The position numbers were made by a program, and so were the translations under genes. This document shows positions 15,156 through 21,854 of a stretch of DNA of 21,854 bases, in pieces (position 1 is the stretch's first letter; the number at the start of each line of letters is the position of its first letter). Under the pieces are notes generated by a model. That model ran no database searches, was not told the origin of the DNA, and saw only the letters and a list, made by a program, of their open reading frames with translations. The stretch comes from an uncultured Lachnospiraceae bacterium (GTDB taxonomy: Bacteria; Bacillota; Clostridia; Lachnospirales; Lachnospiraceae), in contig CAJUSO010000054.1 in NCBI GenBank assembly GCA_910588965.1, positions 1 to 21,854 on the forward strand, given 5' to 3'.

Positions 15156-18100
15156 ATGAACTCAAAAAAGTTAAAACGCATCCTGAGTGTGGCGTTGTCA
15201 TTGAGCATGGTACTGTCAACAAACATGACAGGTTTTGCAGCGGACGCTTCTGTTGCGGCAGATGAAGATGTACATGTCCATGCAGAAGAAGTTGCTGCAG
15301 AAGATGCTGCTGTAGAAGATGCTGCAGAAGAGCATGTACATAATTGGGAATTTGTAAGGCATACCCGTCTGCCGAATTGTACAAAGAAGGGCATGGATTA
15401 TTATGTATGCCAGGAAGACGGCGAAGCAAAGTATGAGTATGTAGATGCGCTTGGCCATGACTGGGAAAGAGAAGGCTATGTACAGATTATCCAAGGCGAA
15501 GAGCAAGAAGGCCAGGAGTTTAATACTGTAATCGTAAGCGAAGCAAGCTGTGCAGCGCCTGGCAAGCTAAAGCATATCTGCGGTGTTTGTGATGTTGAGA
15601 GTGAAGAGATTGAGTATGCGTCAGAAGACCATCAATGGAGCGCATCTAAGGTTCACCGTCCAGCGACTTGTATAGAACCAGGTTACAATGTAACCGAATG
15701 TACGGTATGCCATGCAGAGCAAGAGGGTAGCAAAGAAGAAATCCCTGCAGAGCCTGCTACTGGCCACTCCTACGATCCTTCTAGCAGTACTTATGATCCT
15801 GCAAGTATTGTTGTGGCATTCATAGATGACGATTGTACCAAGGGTGGGACAAAGACAAAGACTTGTAAAAATGAGAATTGCCCCAATGAAGAGCCAATCG
15901 TAGAGAATGTTGCTGCAAATGCAGACCATCAGTGGGGCAGTGAAGTGACTACGCAAGCAAGCTGCACCAAAAAAGCTGCGACTTATAAGCCATGTACAAC
16001 CGAAGGCTGCAAGCAGCGGAGCCAAGAAGTAGTGGATGAGAGTACAAATCCAACAGGCCACTCTTATAATGATGGCGTAGAGACGAAAGCTGCAACTTGT
16101 ACGGTAGTTGGCATAAAGACTTATACTTGCCAGAATGTGAATTGTGACGAGGGTAGAGATGAAAATGGCCGTGGAAAGACCTATACGGAAGAGATTGAAG
16201 CCCTAGGCCATACTCACCAAAGCGAAGATACAACGGCTGCAACTTGTACAGTAGTTGGAGAGAGGACTTATACTTGCCAGAATACGAATTGTGACGAGGG
16301 TACAGATGAAAATGGCCATGGAAAGACCTATACGGAAGAGATTGAAGCCCTAGGCCATGATTATGCATATGTAGATACAACGCCTGCAAAATGTTTGGTA
16401 GAGGGTTTAAGGACTTATACCTGCAAGGCTCAGAATTGTGACGAGGGTAGAGATGAAAATGGCCATGGAAAGAGTTATACAGAAAAAATTAATGCCCTAG
16501 GCCATGACTGGGTAGATCATGAACGGGTAGAACCCACTTGCGGAACTCCAGGTACGACAGCAGGCAAGGCGTGTTCACGTTGTGATGCAAAAGAAGGCAT
16601 GGAAGAAATCCCAGTGAACGGTAATGCCCATGATTATACAGGGGTAGTGCCTACGGTCTTCAAGCCGGCAACATGTACTACAAACGGCCTTGGCAAATAT
16701 ACTTGCAAGGGTTGTAATAATGCTACAAAATATGATGTGATTCCAGCTTCCCATGCATACCAGAAGGTAGCTGATGATAATACGGCCAGCGACATGACAG
16801 CAGAGGAATATAAAACAGCAGTGGAAGCTTACCTTGCTGGCGGAGGAACTGGTGCATTGACAGATTATGTTAATGTAACGAAGGAGCCGGGATGTGAGAG
16901 TGCTGGAGAAGCGGAGTTTACTTGTTGGAAATGTGGCGCTGATGTAGATGGCCACAGTAAAGAGGTAACCGTTGCTGCAACTGGGCATGATTATGAGGAC
17001 GATGCGGAAGCAACTTATGAAACGGCTGAGGATGGCACAGTGTTGGAGTGTAAGCCAGGAAAATTGTATGCAACTTGTAGCAATGCGAGCTGCCCAACAC
17101 CCAGGAAAGTAGTAAACCCGAATGTTGCTCCAAAAGTGGATCATACTTATGCTGATGCAAGTTCTGCAGCAACCTGCGATTCACCTGCAATGAAGGGAGA
17201 GAAGTGTTCTAGATGTGAAGAAAGCAATCCGGAAGCTCCATACGAAGAGGATTCCGCACATCCACGTTTAGGCCATACCTACGAGCAGCATGATGAAAAT
17301 GGCGCAGTGATTGAAGGAACCGATGGCAAGCCTGTCTTTGTAGAAGGCACTGTAAAAGAAAATGAGGATGGTACGAAGGATCTTGTAGATGCAGAAGGTA
17401 ATGTCGTAGCAACAAATGTGACAGAAGCCACCTGTGAAGCGCCTGGCTCCGCAACATATACTTGTACAACGTGTACTCCTGATACTAGTGAGAAGAATAC
17501 CGTTACACGGGAATTGGCTCAGCTCCAGCATGATGAAGATGGCATACTTCATGAAATTAAGCCAGCAACCTGCCAGCATAATGCGGTCATAGCCTTTGTA
17601 TGCTCTCAGTGCGGAAAGGATCAGAGAAGCGGCGATGCAGTAACGCTTTTGGGGCAGGAGGGAGCTGAACTAGGAGGATATGTACAGTTAGATCATACAT
17701 GGGGAGATCCAGAAATCATTAATGCTCCGAATTGTGAGACAGGGAGGAATGGAGTTGCCCGGTATACATGTACGGAATGCGATGAAGATGAGGCAGATGT
17801 TGCTACAAAAATTGAAGCGCTTCCATTTACCCACTCTTATGAGAAGGTAGTTAATGGACAAAAAGTTACATTGACAGGGGAGGAATATGCTGCAAAGCTT
17901 GAAGCAGCTGACAAGGATGTAGATGATTATATCCAACATACATTAGCGCCGACATGTGAAGACGATGGTAGAGATACTTATATTTGTACAGATTGTACAG
18001 CAGAGGCAACAGGCCATACGACAACTGTAACAGTTGAAACAAGTGGGCATGATTTTGAAAACGGTAAAGTAGTTGAAGGCACAAGTGAGTGGCCAGACGG

Positions 18101-20732
18101 CATCTGTAAGCCAGGCGTAGGTGAATACGAGTGCAACAACGGATGCGGCGAAACACAAGAAGGAGAAATTCCTGCCCAGGTAAGTGACCATAAATGGATT
18201 ACAGCCCAGGCGACAGCAACTTGTGAATATCCGGCAGCAACTGGCGATGCAATCTGCGAATATTGTGAAGACCAGAGAGATCCGGAGAATTCATATACAG
18301 TGACATCACCGCGCCTTGGCCATAGCTATGAGGCAAAGGATGCGGATGGCGCAGTAATTGAAGGTACAGACGGAAACAGGGTAATCGCTGAAGGTGCTCC
18401 TTTTACTGAAGATAAAGCAGAATGCGGTGTGGCTGGAAAGAAGACGTATACATGTACAGTTTGTACAGAGGACGTAACAGGCCATACCTATGAAGTAGCG
18501 ACTCCAGCATTAGAGCATGATGGGGATGAAGGCGCTTTAGTTGAAGCTACTTGCCAGAAAAATGCAATCCTGATTACCAAATGCTCTAAATGCCATGAGG
18601 TGATGTCAGAAGATGATGCCGAAGATATCTTGGGGCATGAAGCAGCAGATACCATGGGGTATCTGATGAAAGCGCATAAAATGGATGATGTAACAATTAT
18701 TGCAAATCCTACCTGTACAAAGAATGGTGTTGCAAGGTATACATGTTCCACTTGCGACCCAGATGTAGAAGAGGCTGTATCCCAATTAAAGGTAGTTCCT
18801 GCTATGCATTCTTATCAGGAATTGGGCGAAAACGGGACGGTAGTTCCTATGTCCAGAGCAGATTATACCAAAAAGCTGCAGGATGATGGAAAGACAGTAG
18901 CAGATTTCATCACAGAAAAAATACCAGTAGGGTGTGAGTCAGACGGTAAAGATACCTATGTATGTACAATCTGCCAAGAAGGTACTACAGGCCATGATGC
19001 GGATGTAACCGTAGAGGCTACAGGCCATAATTATGATATGGCAAACGGCCAGGAGGTGTATCCAGATGGTACATGCCAGCCTGGTAAAACAGTTTATACC
19101 TGCACAAATGGGTGCTCAGAAGAATTAGATGGGCATACAAAGGAAGAACCTTTGGAAGCTAGTACTACGCATGTGTATGCGACGCAAACTACCCAGCCTA
19201 CCTGTACCGCTCCTGGAATGGAAGGTTCAATTTGTGGAACATGCGGGCAGGCCAATCCAGATGTAGAAGTAAAGATAACTGCACCAATGACGGGTCATGA
19301 TTTTGAGGTAATTAATCCAACTGAGGATGGCAGGGGCGAAGTTGCTTATCAGGATGAGGCTAAGACCCGCAAAGTAATTAAGGAAGGTGTTACAGGCACT
19401 CCCAAAACAGCCCCAACCTGTACAGAAACAGGCATAGAGGTTTATACGTGCCAGGCTTGTATAGATAAGCCAGAGGAAGGTGCTGTTTATGATCATGTTC
19501 TTCTTGCAACGGGTCATGATTTGGATAATGAATATGTTGAGGCAACTTGCTCTTCAAATGGTAAGCTTAAGGTTACATGTAAGAATGACCCGGATGAAAC
19601 GTTTGATGATATAGACTTAGGGGATGCAGATCCAATAAATGAGAATGCCCACAGCTATAAAGAAGATCCAAGCCAATCTAAAGCTCCTACATGTACAGAG
19701 GCAGGATGGAAATATATGGTGTGCGAGCATAATGCAACGCATGTTAACAAGGTTTCAATTTCAGCCCGCCATAACTGGAAAGAGGAATGGAGGGATGTAG
19801 ATTCCAATTTAGTAGAAGATCCATTGGATGCAGTCGTTGGCTATAGTGTTTGCCAGGGTTGCAACACAACCAAAATCGTATTTATTGAGGATGGTTATGT
19901 ATACTGTGAAGATGAAAAGAAGGTATATGAGATAACGCCTGAATCTATCTTGGCAGCAGTAGCTCCTACCTGTACAGAAGCAGGCAAGACAGCAGGGCAG
20001 AAGTGTCCAGGCTGCGGTAAAATACTGGTAGCGCAAGAAGTAATTGATGCACTTGGCCATGACATGAAATGGGTAGATATTACAGATCCTTCCAAGGCAG
20101 CTTGTGAAGACCGTACTTTGCAGGAAGTTTGCGAGAATGATAACACCCATAAGGGCCAGACGAAGACCGAAGCATCAGAGACGCCCCATCAGTACGAAGA
20201 AAAAGGTATTGATCCCGTAAACTGCGGGGATGTATATAAGGTTGTAAAAGAGTGTAAGAACTGCCATCAGGCAGACCCAGATTATGTTGTACAGGAATTC
20301 CCGGAAATTGCAAAGAAAGAGCACATTTTCGTGGACGGCGTGTGTACAAACTGCAATAAGCCAAACTACGCTACCAACATTAAGATGGAGATTGTGGAAG
20401 AAGGCGTGATTAAGATTACAGCAGAGGTTCCAGTAAATGATCCATCTATGAAAGTGCAGACCAGAGGCCTTATATTTACTAATAAGAAGGCATATCAGGA
20501 TGTGCAGCCAGATCTTGGCATGGATATGGTGGTTGCGGGGACAGCAACGATGGTAGATATGAAAAGTGAGAGTGCCACAGGTATTTCTTATACCATCAAT
20601 ATCCCAGATAACATGCGTGACAGGAAAATCTGGGCAATGTCTTTCATTTGGTTTGAAAATGCTGAAGATGCTGAAAGTGAGATTATCGGTATGAGTTACA
20701 ACGAGCTTGCAGCACAGAGCCAGGCACGGTAG
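15156..20732 (+). CDS. Giant secreted Cys/His repeat protein, 1858 aa
   Basis: Start at 15156: AAAGGAG lies at 15138-15144, and a standard signal peptide begins there (MNSKKLKR, then a hydrophobic core, cleavage near GFAA-D, residue 28-29). The same frame is open back to 14925, but that would bury the signal peptide. After an acidic, His-containing Ala/Glu linker (30-60), the protein consists of many copies of a short module: A-T/P-T-C-x-x-x-G, Y-T-C, often C-x-x-C, ending A-L-G-H-x-Y/W. I count 21 CxxC pairs by hand. The last about 122 residues (from 1737, NYATNIKMEIVEEG) form a separate non-repeated beta-rich domain. The regular Cys pairs plus His suggest metal binding, as an inference. No LPXTG, SLH or membrane anchor. 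A lipoprotein and a 35-aa peptide follow on the same strand. Confidence 0.93.
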   Translation: MNSKKLKRILSVALSLSMVLSTNMTGFAADASVAADEDVHVHAEEVAAEDAAVEDAAEEHVHNWEFVRHTRLPNCTKKGMDYYVCQEDGEAKYEYVDALGHDWEREGYVQIIQGEEQEGQEFNTVIVSEASCAAPGKLKHICGVCDVESEEIEYASEDHQWSASKVHRPATCIEPGYNVTECTVCHAEQEGSKEEIPAEPATGHSYDPSSSTYDPASIVVAFIDDDCTKGGTKTKTCKNENCPNEEPIVENVAANADHQWGSEVTTQASCTKKAATYKPCTTEGCKQRSQEVVDESTNPTGHSYNDGVETKAATCTVVGIKTYTCQNVNCDEGRDENGRGKTYTEEIEALGHTHQSEDTTAATCTVVGERTYTCQNTNCDEGTDENGHGKTYTEEIEALGHDYAYVDTTPAKCLVEGLRTYTCKAQNCDEGRDENGHGKSYTEKINALGHDWVDHERVEPTCGTPGTTAGKACSRCDAKEGMEEIPVNGNAHDYTGVVPTVFKPATCTTNGLGKYTCKGCNNATKYDVIPASHAYQKVADDNTASDMTAEEYKTAVEAYLAGGGTGALTDYVNVTKEPGCESAGEAEFTCWKCGADVDGHSKEVTVAATGHDYEDDAEATYETAEDGTVLECKPGKLYATCSNASCPTPRKVVNPNVAPKVDHTYADASSAATCDSPAMKGEKCSRCEESNPEAPYEEDSAHPRLGHTYEQHDENGAVIEGTDGKPVFVEGTVKENEDGTKDLVDAEGNVVATNVTEATCEAPGSATYTCTTCTPDTSEKNTVTRELAQLQHDEDGILHEIKPATCQHNAVIAFVCSQCGKDQRSGDAVTLLGQEGAELGGYVQLDHTWGDPEIINAPNCETGRNGVARYTCTECDEDEADVATKIEALPFTHSYEKVVNGQKVTLTGEEYAAKLEAADKDVDDYIQHTLAPTCEDDGRDTYICTDCTAEATGHTTTVTVETSGHDFENGKVVEGTSEWPDGICKPGVGEYECNNGCGETQEGEIPAQVSDHKWITAQATATCEYPAATGDAICEYCEDQRDPENSYTVTSPRLGHSYEAKDADGAVIEGTDGNRVIAEGAPFTEDKAECGVAGKKTYTCTVCTEDVTGHTYEVATPALEHDGDEGALVEATCQKNAILITKCSKCHEVMSEDDAEDILGHEAADTMGYLMKAHKMDDVTIIANPTCTKNGVARYTCSTCDPDVEEAVSQLKVVPAMHSYQELGENGTVVPMSRADYTKKLQDDGKTVADFITEKIPVGCESDGKDTYVCTICQEGTTGHDADVTVEATGHNYDMANGQEVYPDGTCQPGKTVYTCTNGCSEELDGHTKEEPLEASTTHVYATQTTQPTCTAPGMEGSICGTCGQANPDVEVKITAPMTGHDFEVINPTEDGRGEVAYQDEAKTRKVIKEGVTGTPKTAPTCTETGIEVYTCQACIDKPEEGAVYDHVLLATGHDLDNEYVEATCSSNGKLKVTCKNDPDETFDDIDLGDADPINENAHSYKEDPSQSKAPTCTEAGWKYMVCEHNATHVNKVSISARHNWKEEWRDVDSNLVEDPLDAVVGYSVCQGCNTTKIVFIEDGYVYCEDEKKVYEITPESILAAVAPTCTEAGKTAGQKCPGCGKILVAQEVIDALGHDMKWVDITDPSKAACEDRTLQEVCENDNTHKGQTKTEASETPHQYEEKGIDPVNCGDVYKVVKECKNCHQADPDYVVQEFPEIAKKEHIFVDGVCTNCNKPNYATNIKMEIVEEGVIKITAEVPVNDPSMKVQTRGLIFTNKKAYQDVQPDLGMDMVVAGTATMVDMKSESATGISYTINIPDNMRDRKIWAMSFIWFENAEDAESEIIGMSYNELAAQSQAR
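16089..16529 (+). repeat. Three tandem 147-bp (49-aa) units in the giant gene
   Basis: Units begin at 16089, 16236 and 16383, all in frame. The first 123 bases of units 1 and 2 are nearly the same, with only a few changes (for example VGIKTYTC to VGERTYTC); unit 3 is more diverged. Each encodes the NCDEG-x-DENG-x-GK block that occurs nowhere else in the protein. They are recent duplications and a likely place for copy-number change. Confidence 0.92.
16752..19769 (+). repeat. Three higher-order repeats of about 320-360 aa in the giant protein
   Basis: Long units begin at H-A/S-Y at 16752, 17832 and 18807 (360, 325 and about 321 residues). Each opens with a helical insert (EEYKTAVEAYL; EEYAAKLEAAD; ADYTKKLQDDG), then GCES/TCED, YxCxxC, a GH pair, a K/Q-PG block, and a LGHSYE/TGHDFE + DGxVIEGTDG-like stretch. 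Units 1 and 2 share the order through NGVARYTC. Similarity is at the protein level, so they are older than the 147-bp repeats. Confidence 0.85.
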
Positions 20733-20805
20733 TGGGATGAGGGGAGAACATAGATGGAAGATTCCATTAATCCCTTTTTTCTGAAAAATTAATGAGAATG
20801 CGGGA

Positions 20806-20844
20806 CCATCCGCAGGAAGGGATGTTATATGCCTGTGCGGATGG
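20806..20844 (+). promoter_or_regulatory. Intercistronic hairpin before the lipoprotein gene
   Basis: Arms CCATCCGCA (20806-20814) and TGCGGATGG (20836-20844) are perfect complements over 9 bp with a 21-base loop. It ends 35 bases before the lipoprotein start. Upstream, a weak ATGGAA/TTCCAT stem (20753-20766) is followed after a few bases by TTTTTT, a possible leaky terminator of the giant gene. Together these could lower expression of the downstream genes. Confidence 0.45.
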
Positions 20845-20878
20845 CCTCCGTTTCTTAGTGAAAGGTAATGTATCAAAT

Positions 20879-21451
20879 ATGTATAAAAAATTTCTAGCTT
20901 TTTTCTTCTGTGTGGTTTTGGGCATTTCTTTGGTGGCTTGCAGTGGCAAGGATTCCCTAAAGAAGCCAGACAGCAGTTCAGACACGCAGGATTTGCCAGA
21001 CAGCAACTCAGATGAGCAGGATTCACCTAACGGCAAAGAAGGGGCAGATGGCAGCCAGGAACCGCTGCTGGGTGAAGACGCCACAGATGAGGAGTTGCTG
21101 GAAGTATTAAAAGACGACGTCAATGTGGTGACAGATGACAATTATGTTAAAACGGTCACTGCACTGAAAGAACAGACGGAGAAATATACAGGCAAGATTT
21201 ATCAGTTGGAAGGAATTTATCGGGCAGACGGCGACATGCCTTGCGTATTCCGTACCCTGACAGGGGGAGAGGACGGGGCGGAGCTGGGAGTGCCCCTCAA
21301 GTATGTGGTTTCTGACCCGAAGGACGGCGATTGGATTCGGGTGACGGGAGTCGTTGAAGAAGGAGAATCTGAGGATAATCCAGTAATTTTGGAAGTTGTC
21401 ATACTGGAAACCTTAGAGGAACAGGGGCAGGCAGAACTGCCGGCAAATTGA
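20879..21451 (+). CDS. Lipoprotein with possible OB-fold C-terminal domain
   Basis: A 190-residue protein from ATG 20879, residue 30 of a longer open frame. It is chosen because a lipoprotein signal begins there: MYKK, hydrophobic 5-17, lipobox LVAC with Cys21. AAAGGT is 12 bases upstream, so the ribosome site is weak. Residues 22-75 are an acidic Ser/Asp/Pro linker that includes a 10-residue tandem repeat. Residues about 85-178 look like a compact beta-barrel (YTGKIYQLEGIYR, CVFRTLTGG, DPKDGDWIRVTGVVEE), the strand pattern of the OB-fold-like domain in DUF1980/TIGR03943-type clostridial proteins. That match is by eye and tentative. It should be tethered outside the membrane. It lies between the giant secreted protein and a 35-aa peptide gene, 16 bases from the latter, so those two are probably cotranscribed. 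Confidence 0.82.
   Translation: MYKKFLAFFFCVVLGISLVACSGKDSLKKPDSSSDTQDLPDSNSDEQDSPNGKEGADGSQEPLLGEDATDEELLEVLKDDVNVVTDDNYVKTVTALKEQTEKYTGKIYQLEGIYRADGDMPCVFRTLTGGEDGAELGVPLKYVVSDPKDGDWIRVTGVVEEGESEDNPVILEVVILETLEEQGQAELPAN
20966..21025 (+). repeat. Two 30-bp direct repeats in the lipoprotein linker
   Basis: CCAGACAGC starts at 20966 and 20996; each unit encodes PDS-x-SD-x-QD-x. This is a short in-frame duplication in the acidic spacer that changes only its length. Confidence 0.8.
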
Positions 21452-21467
21452 AGGGAGGTGAATGTGC

Positions 21468-21575
21468 ATGAAAAAATATGAGACACCAGAAGCAGAGGTT
21501 ATCCGCTTTGAAAATGAAGATATTCTTACCAATAGTATTGAAGATGGCGGCGGCGGAAATATTGGTTGGGATTAA
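21468..21575 (+). CDS. 35-aa peptide with Gly-rich C-terminus
   Basis: GGGAGGTG (21454-21461) is 6 bases before ATG 21468; an in-frame ATG at 21462 is too close. The product begins MKKYETPEAEVIRFENEDIL and ends NSIEDGGGGNIGWD. The start pattern M-K-K-Y-E-x-P-x-x-E-V-I-x-F is one I recall from many unannotated 35-50 aa proteins in Clostridia, usually with a conserved start and a variable, Gly-rich end. The shape (acidic, leader-like front and Gly/Trp tail) resembles a ribosomal peptide precursor, but no modifying enzyme, protease or exporter is in the window. It lacks a signal peptide. It is 16 bases after the lipoprotein gene and before a strong terminator, hence the last gene of the operon. 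Confidence 0.75.
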   Translation: MKKYETPEAEVIRFENEDILTNSIEDGGGGNIGWD

Positions 21576-21634
21576 GAAATAGGATTCCCATAGCCGCTAG
21601 CAGTTCTTCATACATTGGGAAATGCGTATAAATT

Positions 21635-21678
21635 GGGGCAGGCTTTGTATCTAATACAGGGTTTGCCCCTGTTTTTTG
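21635..21678 (+). terminator. Intrinsic terminator of the lipoprotein-peptide operon
   Basis: A 16-bp stem (21635-21650 with 21654-21669, outer GGGGCA/TGCCCC perfect, four G-T pairs inside), a 3-base loop, then TGTTTTTTG. It lies 59 bases after the peptide's stop codon. Confidence 0.92.
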
Positions 21679-21745
21679 CTTTTGGGATACAAGAAGCGAA
21701 ATATTCGGACATTGTAATAGGAAGCAAGGGAACCAGCCAAAAAAG

Positions 21746-21792
21746 GCAAAAATAAAATCCCCACACCCCCGTAAAAATACGGGATTGCGGGG
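21746..21792 (-). terminator. Terminator downstream of the tRNA gene
   Basis: Read on the minus strand, CCCC...CCCGTA-TTTT-TACGGG...GGGG forms a two-part stem (21792-21759) followed by ATTTTATTTTT (21758-21748). It ends 10 bases after the tRNA 3' end. Confidence 0.75.
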
Positions 21793-21802
21793 CATAAAAA
21801 AA

Positions 21803-21854
21803 TAGCGGAAGAGGGATTTGAACCCCCGACACCACGGGTATGAACCGTGTGCTC
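21803..21854 (-). tRNA. tRNA-Met (anticodon CAT), 3' part; 5' part beyond the window
   Basis: On the minus strand the anticodon stem CACGG/CCGTG encloses the loop TTCATAC, with anticodon CAT at 21842-21840. Then come a short variable loop, the T arm GGGGG-TTCAAAT-CCCTC and the acceptor 3' half TTCCGCT with discriminator A. The terminal CCA is not encoded; a T-run follows. CAT could also be initiator tRNA or lysidine-modified tRNA-Ile; the D arm and 5' acceptor half needed to decide are cut off. Position 72 here is T, which speaks against the initiator's A72. Confidence 0.9.

Noticed and set aside
16089..16529. CRISPR-like array
   Set aside because: The repeats are in-frame coding repeats of 147 bp without spacers.
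15698..20272. CxxCH motifs in the giant protein (CTVCH, CSKCH, CKNCH) as haem-c sites
   Set aside because: Only three of 21 CxxC pairs have a following His. That is expected by chance in a Cys/His-rich repeat, and no cytochrome maturation genes or axial-ligand pattern are seen.
20792..20878. 29-residue N-terminal extension of the lipoprotein
   Set aside because: It would place a lipobox signal in the interior and has no ribosome site; the signal starts cleanly at 20879.

Overview
The window looks like chromosomal DNA of a gut-type Clostridia, most likely Lachnospiraceae. The reasons are strong AGGAGG-type ribosome sites, a single-chain PurL of the clostridial type with its glutamine amidotransferase fused on, short 'MKKYE-P-EV' peptides and Cys/His-repeat secreted proteins familiar from that group. 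Species cannot be assigned from the sequence alone.

Left part (1-5963). A cytoplasmic protein of unknown function (140-1183) is preceded by an imperfect tandem copy of its own translation start, which leaves a 17-codon mini-ORF (70-123). It converges, over a 19-bp hairpin, on a minus-strand operon of three genes: a PP-loop ATPase of the sugar-amidotransferase type, a stand-alone amino-acid adenylation enzyme and a formyltransferase with intact catalytic residues. A LysR-type regulator is transcribed divergently from the operon. No carrier protein, glycosyltransferase or export gene is present, so the product is unknown. This is the best candidate in the window for an undescribed small-molecule or surface-tailoring pathway.

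Middle part (5979-8943). A response regulator - histidine kinase - ABC permease locus is in decay. The regulator has a one-base frameshift. A deletion joins the kinase, just before its ATPase domain, to the last third of an FtsX-type permease; the kinase ATPase domain, any ABC ATPase gene and the permease N-terminus are gone. Divergent from it, behind a near-consensus promoter, are a small two-helix membrane protein and a 66-residue protein. Next comes purL (8943-12827), complete, with its own terminator.

Right part (12900-21854). This stretch encodes exported proteins. It begins with a 414-residue secreted fibronectin-III-like protein, followed by about 650 bp with three strong hairpins, two promoters and what may be the stub of an AAA-ATPase-like gene. 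Then comes a gene for a 1858-residue secreted protein built of Cys/His repeats at three nested levels (about 49 aa, and about 320-360 aa three times). It is followed by a lipoprotein with a possible OB-fold domain and a 35-residue peptide with a Gly-rich tail, and the set ends at a strong terminator. A minus-strand tRNA with anticodon CAT runs off the right edge.
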